A stretch of DNA of 33,692 nt from Rhodospirillaceae bacterium (GTDB lineage: Bacteria; Pseudomonadota; Alphaproteobacteria; Rhodospirillales; Rhodospirillaceae), in the NCBI GenBank assembly GCA_020852595.1, contig JADZAK010000101.1, positions 1 to 33,692 of the forward strand, given 5' to 3'. The position numbers were made by a program, and so were the translations under genes. The notes under the pieces are model-generated. The model saw nothing but the letters and a program-made list of their open reading frames with translations. It made no database searches and was not told the DNA's origin. Shown here piece by piece: positions 1 through 8,239 of this stretch (within the stretch, counting starts at the first letter, position 1; each line of letters starts with the position of its first letter).

Positions 1-618
1 GCCGATGGGCTCCTTTTCATCGCCGTCGGTGACCAGCATCGAACCGGCGACACGCGTCTTCGGCACGGTGGCGCTTTCCACCACGCGGATCCACGGACCG
101 CGCTTCAACGCGGCGAAGTATTCGGCGGCGATGCGCACGTCCTCGTCATTGCTGGCCTTGGACAGCGCGACCATGTTCGCCGGCGGGCCCATGGCGGCGA
201 CCGAGCTTTTGCGCGTTCCATTTCGGAAATCGCGCACCTGCTGAACGATGTAGTCGACCGGTAATCCGGCCAGGCTCGCGTTCTCGGGCCGGCCCAGGCC
301 GGTGGCGAGATGGCAGTAGCCGCAAGCGAGCACGCCGCCGGCGCGGCCCTTTGCCACCACCTCGGGCATCGGCGGGTGGTCGCCCGGATGCCAGTCCGGC
401 ACGCCGCGCGAAAGGTCGCGGATTTCAGCGAGGGTCAGCTTGACGGCGCTGCCCGGTACGCTTTTCGGCGTCGTATCCGGCGGGGGCGGCGGTGCGGCCG
501 GTTTCGCGGCGGGAGGGTTGACGGGATAGGCCCAGGGCGGAGGTCCATCCTCCGCGGCGCTGGCCGCTCCTGCGAATACAAAAGCGAAAATAGCCGACAG
601 CGCGGCGGCACGTCTCAT
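1..618 (-). CDS. Secreted c-type cytochrome, partial (C-terminus beyond left edge)
   Basis: The minus-strand frame is open from an ATG at 618 to the window edge, 206 codons without a stop. The first 21 or so residues (MRRAAALSAIFAFVFAGAASA) are a typical Sec signal peptide, so the product is periplasmic. A Pro/Ala-rich linker follows, then one class I haem c site, CGYCH, at about C99, C102 and H103. M143 or M149 is the likely distal haem ligand. I infer a monohaem electron carrier of the c4/c553 type. It lies downstream of the sulfide:quinone oxidoreductase gene in the same direction, but a long hairpin separates them, so co-transcription is uncertain. The real C-terminus is outside the window and could add a second domain. 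Confidence 0.8.
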   Translation of the reverse strand, partial: MRRAAALSAIFAFVFAGAASAAEDGPPPWAYPVNPPAAKPAAPPPPPDTTPKSVPGSAVKLTLAEIRDLSRGVPDWHPGDHPPMPEVVAKGRAGGVLACGYCHLATGLGRPENASLAGLPVDYIVQQVRDFRNGTRKSSVAAMGPPANMVALSKASNDEDVRIAAEYFAALKRGPWIRVVESATVPKTRVAGSMLVTDGDEKEPIG

Positions 619-697
619 GACCCCTCCCAAAGCCAATTGGCGTTGGGCGGCAGAGTGCCAGGATTCCGCCCGGGTTGCTACGCTTGAGCCCCCTCGT

Positions 698-759
698 TGT
701 CCTCCGCCCATGGGCCAGGGCGCGCAGAGGCGACAGCCCTGGCCCATGGGCGGAGGACA
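698..759 (-). terminator. 23-bp perfect inverted repeat, probable terminator of sqr
   Basis: Arms 698-720 and 737-759 are perfect 23-bp reverse complements around a 16-nt loop. A short AGCCCC/GGGGCT extension outside the arms lengthens the stem and reaches the sqr stop codon at 761-763. No long T-run follows, so this is either an intrinsic terminator of weak form, an mRNA-stabilising structure, or a palindromic repeat. The position immediately after sqr favours a role at the transcript end. Confidence 0.55.
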
Positions 760-760
760 G

Positions 761-2011
761 CTAGGGGCTTGGATCGACGAACGCCGTGTTGTGACCGGGG
801 AAGGCCTCGCGGCCCTTCAGCATGTAGTCCCAATACAGGCGCGGCAGCGCGTACTTTTTGATCAGCCAGTTCGCCGTGTTTTCGCGCGCCGGGTTCAACG
901 GCAAAGTCGGCGTCGGTTTGCCGCCGTAGATGAACTCCGCCATGAGCACCTTGGTGTAACCGGTGGTCAACGGGCAGGAGGCGTAGCCGTCGTAGGCCTC
1001 TTCCACCGCGCCGCCGCCAATGAGGTGGAACAGGTTGCGCACCACCACCGGCGCTTGCTTGCGGATCGCGGCGGCGGTTTTCGAATTCGCGGTCGAGGCG
1101 GCGTCACCCAGGCCGAAGACATTCTTGAACTTCACATGCTGCAGCGAGTTCTGGTGTACGTCGACGAAGCCGGCGGCGTTGGCCAGCGGGCTCGCCTTCA
1201 CGAAGTCCGGCGCGCTTTGCGGCGGCGTGACGTGGATCATGTCGAAGGGCAGCTGGAGGCGCTGGCCCTGCCGATCCCCGGCCAGGATCTCGAACGTCGC
1301 GATCTTCGCCGCGCCGTCGATCTCAACCAGGTTGTGCTGATACTTCACATCGATGCCGTGCGCGGCGGCGATCCTCACCAACTCGCGCGCGTAAAACGGC
1401 ACGCCGAAGATCGCCGGCGTCTGGGTCAGGAATTTCACGTCCACGAACCGGCGGATACCCTTGCGCTTCAGATAGTCCGCGGCCATGTAGGCGGCTTTCT
1501 GCGGCGCGCCCGGGCATTTGATCGGCATCGGCGGCTGGGTGAACAACGCCTTCGCGCCCGGCTTCAGCGCCTGCAGGCATTCCCAGGTGTATTCCACGGT
1601 CTGCGGTGAATAGTTGCTGCACACCCCGCCGTGGTTCAGCGAGTCCCGCAGGCCCTTGATCGCGCCCCAGTTCAACTGAAGCCCCGGGCAGACGACGAGA
1701 TAGTCGTAGGAGACCGTGCGGCCCGAGGCCAGCGTGACGGCATTGGCGTCGGGCGCGAAGCCGGTGACCGCATCCTTGATCCACGACACGTCCGCGGGCA
1801 TCACGCCGGCCTCGGTCTTGCGCGTCGCATCGAGATCGTAAGCGCCGGCGCCGACCAGCGTGAAAGCGGGTTGGTAATAGTGCTCCTCGGACGGTTCGAC
1901 GATGGCGACGTCGACATTCTCGCCGTGCCGGTGACGCAGCAAACTGGCCGCGACCGTGATGCCCGCGGCGCCGCCGCCGACGATCAGAATTTGATGATGG
2001 ATGTTCGCCAT
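761..2011 (-). CDS. sqr: Sulfide:quinone oxidoreductase, type II-like
   Basis: The 416-residue flavoprotein begins with a dinucleotide-binding motif, VGGGAAGI at residues 11-18. The run VEPSEEHYYQPAFTLVGAG (about 38-56) closely resembles mitochondrial SQOR/HMT2-type enzymes. C166 (in KCPGAPQK) and C346 (in SCPLTTGY) match the redox-active cysteine pair of that family, and C131 is a third cysteine at the place expected in bacterial enzymes. The family oxidises sulfide to sulfane sulfur at the inner membrane and passes electrons to quinone. The C-terminal part (about 370-416) has the aromatic segment that attaches to the membrane. The ATG at 2011 follows an AGGAG-like ribosome site. No sulfur dioxygenase or rhodanese gene lies nearby, so the fate of the sulfane sulfur is not shown here. 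Confidence 0.9.
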   Translation of the reverse strand: MANIHHQILIVGGGAAGITVAASLLRHRHGENVDVAIVEPSEEHYYQPAFTLVGAGAYDLDATRKTEAGVMPADVSWIKDAVTGFAPDANAVTLASGRTVSYDYLVVCPGLQLNWGAIKGLRDSLNHGGVCSNYSPQTVEYTWECLQALKPGAKALFTQPPMPIKCPGAPQKAAYMAADYLKRKGIRRFVDVKFLTQTPAIFGVPFYARELVRIAAAHGIDVKYQHNLVEIDGAAKIATFEILAGDRQGQRLQLPFDMIHVTPPQSAPDFVKASPLANAAGFVDVHQNSLQHVKFKNVFGLGDAASTANSKTAAAIRKQAPVVVRNLFHLIGGGAVEEAYDGYASCPLTTGYTKVLMAEFIYGGKPTPTLPLNPARENTANWLIKKYALPRLYWDYMLKGREAFPGHNTAFVDPSP

Positions 2012-2073
2012 GGAGCGCTCCTGCTTGCGGGGAACGGCGATATCATCACCCGCTCGATGGGCTTACAAGGCAC

Positions 2074-2087
2074 GAAAATATTTATTC
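2074..2087. promoter_or_regulatory. AT-rich imperfect dyad upstream of sqr
   Basis: GAAAATATTTATTC stands out in GC-rich sequence about 63 bp before the sqr start. It is an imperfect palindrome (five of seven pairs). SqrR/BigR-type repressors act at AT-rich dyads before sulfide genes, so an operator or promoter element is possible, but I see no exact match to a known box. Confidence 0.22.
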
Positions 2088-2096
2088 TGCCCCCCA

Positions 2097-2123
2097 CGCA
2101 TAATTTCCGAAGGAAATTATGCG
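2097..2123 (-). terminator. Perfect 12-bp hairpin after the kamA-like gene
   Basis: Arms 2097-2108 and 2112-2123 are perfect reverse complements with a 3-nt loop. On the minus strand the loop region reads CCTTCGG, close to a stable UUCG-type turn. The hairpin begins 13 bp after the stop of the radical SAM gene. The downstream bases are G- then AT-rich rather than a clean T-run, so termination is likely but not certain. Confidence 0.5.
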
Positions 2124-2135
2124 CCGGCCAAGGAA

Positions 2136-3206
2136 TCAGGCATCGTCGGTCTCGGCCGACGGTGCGGGTGGGTACGAATGGACGGTTCCAGTGGGATCCT
2201 CGATCGCGAAGGAACCGTTTTCTTCGCTCACGTAGCCGCCCGTGAGCGGCACCTTGCCGGCGCCGCCGGGGATGTCGAGGATGTAGGTCGGCTGCGCGAG
2301 GCCCGAGACGCGCCCGCGTAAGGACTTCACCAGGGCGCGGCCTTCTTCGACCGGCACCCGGAACTGGCTGGTGCCCGGCGCGTAGTCGAGCTGGTGCAGG
2401 TAATAGGGTTTGACGCGCGCCGCGACGAGGCCGCGCATCACCGCTTCGAGGGCTTCCGGCGTATCGTTCACACCCTTCAGGAGCACGGTCTGGCCGAGCA
2501 GCGGAATCCCGGCGTCGCTCAAACGGCCGCAGGCCGCGCGCATGGCCGGCGTCAGCTCGGCGGCGTGATTGCAGTGGATCGCGACGTACACGGCCTTGCC
2601 CGTGGACCTCAGCGCTTCGATCAGGGCGGCGTCGATCCGCTCCGGTGCCGCCACCGGCACGCGCGTGTGAACGCGGATCACCTGGACATGCGCGATATCG
2701 TCGAGGGCGCGGATGATTTCGCCGATGCGCCGCGCGGAAAGGATCAGAGGATCGCCGCCGGTCAGGATCACTTCCCAGATCGCGGGTGTCGCGCGGATGT
2801 AGTCCAACGCCGCGTCCATTTCCGCCGGCGTGAGCACGCCCGCGCCGCCGACGTCCTCGCGCCGGAAGCAGAAGCGGCAATAAACGGCGCAGGTGAGGGT
2901 CGGCAGCAGCAGCGCGCGGTCGGGATAACGGTGCACGATGCCTTTGACCGGGCTGTGCGCGTGATCGCCGATAGGATCGTCGTTCTCACCCTCGGCAAGC
3001 GCCAGTTCATGGGACGTCGGCACGAACTGGCGCATGAGCGCCGGCGCGTTGGCCGAGCTGCGCAAGAGATCGTGGATTGCAGGGGGGATCGCCACGGCGT
3101 AGCGCGCGGTCACGCGCGCGACATCGGCGGCCTCGTCTTCGGCGATGAGTCCGGCCGCGGCGAGGTCTGAAGCTGAGCTGAGTGTGCGCGGCGCGAGGCT
3201 GTTCAT
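2136..3206 (-). CDS. Radical SAM lysine 2,3-aminomutase family protein
   Basis: The 356-residue protein has the radical SAM cluster motif C106-x3-C110-x2-C113 (CAVYCRFC), then LTGGDPL at about 148-154, and the PLP-binding motif PGGAGK with K318. D274 (HQLD) and D311 (DIPGG) match the two aspartates that hold the lysine side chain in lysine 2,3-aminomutase. EpmB proteins, which modify lysine on EF-P, have a different sequence around the PLP lysine, so a KamA-type activity on free lysine fits better, although the length is close to EpmB. No efp or epmA gene is in the window. It sits 26 bp after the histidine kinase gene in the same direction and may share its transcript. Confidence 0.82.
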   Translation of the reverse strand: MNSLAPRTLSSASDLAAAGLIAEDEAADVARVTARYAVAIPPAIHDLLRSSANAPALMRQFVPTSHELALAEGENDDPIGDHAHSPVKGIVHRYPDRALLLPTLTCAVYCRFCFRREDVGGAGVLTPAEMDAALDYIRATPAIWEVILTGGDPLILSARRIGEIIRALDDIAHVQVIRVHTRVPVAAPERIDAALIEALRSTGKAVYVAIHCNHAAELTPAMRAACGRLSDAGIPLLGQTVLLKGVNDTPEALEAVMRGLVAARVKPYYLHQLDYAPGTSQFRVPVEEGRALVKSLRGRVSGLAQPTYILDIPGGAGKVPLTGGYVSEENGSFAIEDPTGTVHSYPPAPSAETDDA

Positions 3207-3232
3207 GGGTCCGTTTCGTTCGAATCGCCCGT

Positions 3233-5125
3233 TTAATTTGTATCGATGGCGCGCCTTATCGCGTGCGCGAGGGCATCGAGCGTAAACGGTTTGTGCAGCA
3301 GCTTCACGTCCGGGTCCAGTACCCCATTATGCACGACTGCGTTGCGGGTGTAGCCGGTCGTATAAAGGACTTTAAGGCCGGGTTTGCGCGTCAACGCTTC
3401 CGTGGCCAGCTGGTGGCCGTTCATGTGCGGCATCACCACATCGGTGAACAGCAATGAAACCTCCGGGTGTGCTTCAAGAAGCTCCAGGGCCCGCTCGCCG
3501 TTCTCCGCTTCCACGACCTTATATCCAAGATCGGCAAGGCTTTGCACGGTCAGCTTACGCACCGCCGCTTCGTCCTCGACCACCAGGACCGTCTCGCCTT
3601 TTGCGTTCGGGGCGGCGATCGGCGCGGCGTCCTTTTGTTCTTCTTTCGGGCCGAAATAACGGGGCAGGTAGATCTTCACGGTCGTGCCGTGGCCTTGCTC
3701 CGAGTAGATTTTCACATGGCCGCCCGACTGCTTCACGAAGCCGTAGACCATGCTGAGCCCAAGTCCGGTCCCCGTCTTCTTGGTGGTGAAGAACGGGTCG
3801 AACACCTTGTCCACGACGTCCGGCGCTATGCCGGCGCCGGTATCGGTGACGCAGATCGCCACATACTGGCCGGGCTCGATCCCGTGCTGGCGCCCGTAGG
3901 TGTCCGCGATCGCGGCATTTGAGGTCTCCACGGTCAGCTTGCCGCCGTCGCCCATCGCATCGCGCGCGTTGACCACCAGGTTGATGATCGCGGTTTCGAG
4001 CTGATGGGCGTCGGCAAACAGGCGCCACAGCCCGCCTTCGGTGACGATCTCGGTCTGGATCGTCTCGCCCAGCGCGCGGCGGATGAGGTCCGACATGCCG
4101 CCCACCAGCTTGTTGGCGTCCAGCACGCGCGGCTCCAGCACCTGTTTGCGCGCGAAGGCGAGCAGGCGTTGCGTCAGCGAGGCGCCGCGCATCGCGCCTT
4201 CCACGGCGGCCTGCACCAGGGGCTCGACATTGTAGTCCCCGCGTCCGATGCGGCGCTGGATCATGTTCAGCGCGCCGATGATCACGGCCAGCATGTTGTT
4301 GAAGTCGTGTGCGATGCCGCCGGTCAAGTGGCCGATGGCTTCCATCTTCTGGGCCTGGCTCAGGGCCGCGCGCGCGTCCTCCAGCGCCGCTTGTTGTTCA
4401 ACGCGCTCGGTCACGTCCCGCGTGATCTTGGCATAGCCCATGAGATTGCCCGACGGGTCCGTCAGGCGGTCCAGTACGATGCTGGCGTGGAAACGGCTGC
4501 CGTCCTTGCGTACGCGTGTCGTGACTTCGGACACATAACGGCCTTCGCGCGCGGCGGTTTCCAGCACTTTCGCGGGGACGCCCGCCGCCCGGTCTTCCGC
4601 GGTGTAGAAAAGCGAAAAGTGCCGGCCGAGGATTTCACCGGCGGTATAGCCCTTGATGCGTTCCGCGCCCGCGTTCCATGTGGTCACGTAGCCCTTGGGG
4701 TCGAGCATGTAGATGGCGTAGTCGGTCACGCCCTCCACCAAACGCAGGAAGTTCTCGTCGCTCTCGCGCTTGCCCGATTCCGCGGCCACGCGGTCCGCGG
4801 TCTCGGCGTTGAGCAGGTTCTTCGCCGATGTCAGCGCGCGGCCCTTGCCGAGCGCGCGCGCAAGGCCGAAGCCGAGCAGCACGAGGAGCACCGCGGCCAC
4901 AGCGTAAATTATGGAAAGACCCGAAATTATGGAAAGGCCCGGCCCTTCAAGCGCGGCGCGGTCCTGCGCGAGCACGCCTTCGGGTGAGAGCGACAGCGCC
5001 ATGATCGCGAGCCCAGCAAACGACTTGCCGCGCGGCGCCGGCGTGGAAAAGGAAGCAAGGATCATCGGCGGCAAGGGTAGCTGAGGGAGGAGATGATGTC
5101 CTAGCACACCGCGCCGCCGTTGCAT
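3233..5125 (-). CDS. Membrane hybrid histidine kinase (PAS, HisKA, HATPase, receiver)
   Basis: About 630 residues. A hydrophobic N-terminal stretch is followed by one clear membrane helix (IIYAVAAVLLVLLGFGLARAL). A PAS domain covers about 125-240, with LVEGVTDYAIYMLDPKG at its start. The HisKA H-box is GGIAHDFNNML, with the histidine near 273. The N-box is NLVVNARDAM, the G1 box DTGAGI and the G2 box GTGLGLSMV. A C-terminal receiver has acidic VEDE and the phospho-acceptor in FTDVVMP near 562, so it is a hybrid kinase of the FixL/blue-light-kinase-like architecture. The start is uncertain: TTG at 5149, ATG at 5125 and ATG at 5065 are in frame, and none has a good ribosome site. The 5065 start would give a signal-peptide-like N-terminus. 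It follows ybaL closely. The signal is unknown. Confidence 0.85.
   Translation of the reverse strand: MQRRRGVLGHHLLPQLPLPPMILASFSTPAPRGKSFAGLAIMALSLSPEGVLAQDRAALEGPGLSIISGLSIIYAVAAVLLVLLGFGLARALGKGRALTSAKNLLNAETADRVAAESGKRESDENFLRLVEGVTDYAIYMLDPKGYVTTWNAGAERIKGYTAGEILGRHFSLFYTAEDRAAGVPAKVLETAAREGRYVSEVTTRVRKDGSRFHASIVLDRLTDPSGNLMGYAKITRDVTERVEQQAALEDARAALSQAQKMEAIGHLTGGIAHDFNNMLAVIIGALNMIQRRIGRGDYNVEPLVQAAVEGAMRGASLTQRLLAFARKQVLEPRVLDANKLVGGMSDLIRRALGETIQTEIVTEGGLWRLFADAHQLETAIINLVVNARDAMGDGGKLTVETSNAAIADTYGRQHGIEPGQYVAICVTDTGAGIAPDVVDKVFDPFFTTKKTGTGLGLSMVYGFVKQSGGHVKIYSEQGHGTTVKIYLPRYFGPKEEQKDAAPIAAPNAKGETVLVVEDEAAVRKLTVQSLADLGYKVVEAENGERALELLEAHPEVSLLFTDVVMPHMNGHQLATEALTRKPGLKVLYTTGYTRNAVVHNGVLDPDVKLLHKPFTLDALAHAIRRAIDTN
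4906..4941. repeat. 18-bp tandem duplication inside the kinase gene
   Basis: Two copies, 4906-4923 and 4924-4941, differ at one base. They keep the reading frame and duplicate six residues (GLSIIS then GLSIIY) just before the membrane helix of the hybrid kinase. Confidence 0.8.
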
Positions 5126-5173
5126 CGATAAAGAGCTTGTTTCGCGCAACGCGGGAGCTGCGCGCTTTTGATT

Positions 5174-6865
5174 CTAGTGCGGTCGCTCCGCTTTCTTCCG
5201 CTGGGCGATCGCCTGCTCCACCATGGCGCGGCCGATTTCGCGCTCGCCCATGATGGTGACGTCGGCGCCGAGACGCTGCAGATAGTCCACTTCCGCGTCC
5301 GAATGGGCGCGCGCGACGATGAAAAGGTCCGGGTTCGCGGCCCGCGCCTGTTCCACGAATTGTCCCGCTTCGAAGCAATTGGGAACCGCCACGAAGACCG
5401 CCGTCGCTTCCGCGACGCGCGCGCCCTTCATGAGTTCCGCGGGCGGACGCGGGCCGGTCACGACGCTGACGCCGTCCTCCTCCAGCGCGGTGACGATCTC
5501 TTGTTTCTCTTCAATCACCACGAAGGGGCGCGCGTGCTCGCGCAGGCTTTCGCCGATCACGCTGCCGACGCGCCCATAGCCGACGATCACCGCGTGCGCC
5601 GCCGGGCGCGGCGCGGCCGGGGCGGGTTCGCACGCCGCGGCCGGCGCGTCCGGGAACGCGGCGCGCAGGCGCGGACCAAAGCGGCCGATCAGGCCGAACA
5701 CAAACGGGTTGAGGAGAATCGAGATGATCGCCCCGCCGAGGATGAGGTCGCGCCCCTCGGTCGGAAGCAGGCCGAGACCGACGCCGAGGTTCGCCAGGAT
5801 GAACGAGAATTCCCCGATCTGCGCGAGACTCGCGGAAATCGTCAACGCCGTGTCGAGCGGACGTTTGAACAACAGCACGATGCCGAGCGCCGCGGCCGAT
5901 TTGCCGATGACGATGATCAGCACCGTGGCGGTGAGCGGCAAGGCCTGCTCGATCAGGATCATCGGATCGAACAGCATGCCGACCGCGACGAAGAACAACA
6001 CCGCGAACGCGTCCCGCAGCGGCAGGGTTTCGTTGGCGGCCTGGTGGCTGAGCTCGGACTCGCTCATCATCATGCCGGCGAAGAAGGCGCCGAGCGCAAA
6101 CGACACGTCGAACAACACCGCCGCGCCGTAAGCGGTGCCCAGCGCGATGGCGAGCACCGAGAGGCGGAACAGCTCGCGCGAGCCGGTGTGTGCGATGTGG
6201 TGAAGGATCCAGGGAATCACGCGGCGCCCGCCGACCACCATGACCGCGACGAACGCGCCGACCTTCAGCAAGGTCACGCCGATGGCGAGAAAAATGTCCG
6301 CCGCGCCCACGGCGCCGGGGCCGGATTCGGCCGCGCCGCCCAGAAGCGCCGCGAACGGCGGCAACAGAACGAGTGTCAGGACCATCGCGAGGTCCTCGAC
6401 GATCAGCCATCCCACGGCGATATGGCCTTGCGGGGTCGAGATCAGGTGGCGTTCCTGCACGGCCCGCAAAAGCACGACCGTACTCGCGACCGAGAGGGCG
6501 AGGCCGAACACGATGCCGGCGCCGAGGCTCCAGCCCATGGCGGCCGCGAGACCCAGCCCAAGCAGCGTCGCGATGGTGATCTGCGCGACCGCGCCCGGGA
6601 TCGCGATGGCGCGCACGGACAATAGTTCTTTCAGCGAGAAGTGCAGTCCGACGCCGAACATCAGGAGAATGACGCCGATCTCGGCCAGCTGCTGGGCCAG
6701 CGAGGCGTCCGCCACGAAGCCCGGCGTCTGCGGGCCGACGGCGATGCCGGCCAGCAGGTATCCGACCAGGGGCGAGATGCGTAAGCGATTGGCGACGGCG
6801 CCGAAGATGAACGCCAGAACGAGCCCGACGACGATGGTTGCGATCAGCGGTGTCTCGTGCGGCAT
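5174..6865 (-). CDS. ybaL: CPA2-family K+/H+ antiporter with NAD-binding regulatory domain
   Basis: The 563-residue protein matches E. coli YbaL along its whole length: LANKLRISPLVGYLLAG-like text near the N-terminus, LMFGVGLHFSLKELL, WLIVEDLAMVLTLVLLP, DVSFALGAFFAGMM and FFVAVGMLFDP. About twelve membrane helices fill residues 1-400. A cytoplasmic TrkA-N (RCK) domain follows, with the Rossmann motif GYGRVGSVIG near 420. The family exchanges K+ (or another monovalent cation) for protons across the inner membrane and is gated by nucleotide or thiol ligands. The end contains the family text ARAHSDAEVDYL and MGEREIGR. It starts 16 bp after the aminotransferase stop, which suggests one transcript. 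Confidence 0.93.
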   Translation of the reverse strand: MPHETPLIATIVVGLVLAFIFGAVANRLRISPLVGYLLAGIAVGPQTPGFVADASLAQQLAEIGVILLMFGVGLHFSLKELLSVRAIAIPGAVAQITIATLLGLGLAAAMGWSLGAGIVFGLALSVASTVVLLRAVQERHLISTPQGHIAVGWLIVEDLAMVLTLVLLPPFAALLGGAAESGPGAVGAADIFLAIGVTLLKVGAFVAVMVVGGRRVIPWILHHIAHTGSRELFRLSVLAIALGTAYGAAVLFDVSFALGAFFAGMMMSESELSHQAANETLPLRDAFAVLFFVAVGMLFDPMILIEQALPLTATVLIIVIGKSAAALGIVLLFKRPLDTALTISASLAQIGEFSFILANLGVGLGLLPTEGRDLILGGAIISILLNPFVFGLIGRFGPRLRAAFPDAPAAACEPAPAAPRPAAHAVIVGYGRVGSVIGESLREHARPFVVIEEKQEIVTALEEDGVSVVTGPRPPAELMKGARVAEATAVFVAVPNCFEAGQFVEQARAANPDLFIVARAHSDAEVDYLQRLGADVTIMGEREIGRAMVEQAIAQRKKAERPH

Positions 6866-6881
6866 TCCTTAAGAGTGTTCC

Positions 6882-8036
6882 TTATCGTTTGTAGTATTTC
6901 GCGAGGCGCTCCAGCGCGGCCTCGAGATACGATTCCTTCTTGCAGAAAGCAAAGCGTACAAAATGATCGGGGCCCTTGCCCTCATAGAATGCGCTGACGG
7001 GAATTGCGGTTACGCCGGCCTTCACCGTCATGTCGTGACAGAAGGCTACGTCATCGCCCTTGAAACCGAAATCGGCGAAGTCCGCTGTTACAAAAATAGT
7101 GCCTTGCGACGGCAGCACCTTGAACCCGATGTCCGACAAGCCGCGCGCGAGCATGTCGCGGCGGCGCTGCAGCGAATCGCGGTAACCGTAAAAATAGGCG
7201 TCGTCCTTCTCCAGCCCGTACGCGACCGCCCACTGCAAATTCGGCGGCGTGGTGAAGGTCAGGAACTGGTGCGCTTTCGACACGGGGCCGAGCAGCGCGG
7301 GGCAGGCGCTGACGTAACCGACTTTCCAGCCGGTCAGCGAGAAGGTCTTGCCCGCCGAACCCAGGCGCAGGCAGCGCTCGCGCATGCCGGGCAGGGTGAT
7401 CAGCGAGACGTGCCGCTGTCCGTCGTAGACCAGGTGGTCGTAGACCTCGTCGCAGATGACGTAGATGTCGTTCTTCTGCGCAAGGTCGGCGATGAAATCG
7501 AGTTCATCGCGCCGGAACACCTTGCTGCAAGGATTCATCGGCGTGTTGAGGATCATCAGCTTGGTCTTGGGGCTGAAGGCCGCCGCCAGGTCCTCGCGCG
7601 GCAGTTCCCACAACGGCGGCATCAGGCGCACGATCTTGGGGATGCCTCCGGCGCGGCGGATCATCGGCAGGTAGGAATCGTAGAACGGCTCGAACACGAT
7701 CACTTCGTCGCCCGGCTCGATCAGGCCCAGCAAACACGCGGCCAGCGATTCCGTGCCGCCCGAGGTCACCATCACCTCGGTCCAGTCCACGTCCACGTTG
7801 AAAAAGCGCTTCCCGTTGGCCGCCACCGCCTTGCGCAGTTCGGCGAGGCCCATCATCGGCGGGTACTGGTTGGACTTCTCCATGGCCTCGGCGGCTTTCG
7901 CGCGCACGTCGTCGGGGCCGTTGTCGTCGGAAAAGCCCTGGCCGAGGTTCAGGGCGTTATGTTCGGCGGCCAGCGCCGACATCACCGTGAAGACAGTGGT
8001 GGGCAGGCCGGACAGGACACTGTTCGTGGGCTTCAT
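6882..8036 (-). CDS. Class I/II PLP aminotransferase (methionine/kynurenine type)
   Basis: From ATG 8036 the protein has 384 residues and begins MKPTNSVLSGLPTTVFTVMS, the usual N-terminus of the YbdL/kynurenine-aminotransferase group. It has NLGQGFSDDNGP, SGGTESLAA, the EPFYDSY region, CDEVYDHLVYD, and the PLP lysine in SAGKTFSLTGWKVGY. Fold-type I enzymes of this group transfer the amino group of methionine, kynurenine or aromatic amino acids to a 2-oxo acid in the cytoplasm. The sequence alone does not fix the substrate. An in-frame ATG at 8096 would add 20 residues, but those do not look like the family. It is first in the leftward gene run. Confidence 0.87.
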   Translation of the reverse strand: MKPTNSVLSGLPTTVFTVMSALAAEHNALNLGQGFSDDNGPDDVRAKAAEAMEKSNQYPPMMGLAELRKAVAANGKRFFNVDVDWTEVMVTSGGTESLAACLLGLIEPGDEVIVFEPFYDSYLPMIRRAGGIPKIVRLMPPLWELPREDLAAAFSPKTKLMILNTPMNPCSKVFRRDELDFIADLAQKNDIYVICDEVYDHLVYDGQRHVSLITLPGMRERCLRLGSAGKTFSLTGWKVGYVSACPALLGPVSKAHQFLTFTTPPNLQWAVAYGLEKDDAYFYGYRDSLQRRRDMLARGLSDIGFKVLPSQGTIFVTADFADFGFKGDDVAFCHDMTVKAGVTAIPVSAFYEGKGPDHFVRFAFCKKESYLEAALERLAKYYKR

Positions 8037-8112
8037 GGGTCGCACGTATAGGGCATGTCCCGGAAAAGTGTGAAGCGGTTTTCCGTTAAAGGACATGCCC
8101 CCATGAAATTAA

Positions 8113-8128
8113 GGCGCCGCGCGGCGCC
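8113..8128. other. 16-bp perfect GC palindrome in the ppnN upstream region
   Basis: GGCGCCGCGCGGCGCC is self-complementary. It lies in the 203-bp divergent spacer between the aminotransferase and ppnN starts, which must contain both promoters. I could not place convincing -35/-10 pairs. The AT-rich part at about 8159-8190 is the likeliest ppnN promoter region. Confidence 0.3.
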
Positions 8129-8239
8129 GCCGGGGGTGTCCGGTCGAGGCCTGTGAAGCTTAAGAGACTAAATTTTCTCGGATTTAGCTATAGGCGCGGA
8201 GGCAAAAAGTTCACACCCGTCCCGTGAAACAAGCTAAGA

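Noticed and set aside
3467-3922. Plus-strand frame inside the hybrid kinase gene
   Set aside because: No family likeness; it opposes the receiver and ATPase coding frame.
5168-6625. 485-codon frame antisense to ybaL
   Set aside because: The translation is Arg/Asp/His-rich and repetitive. YbaL matches over its full length.
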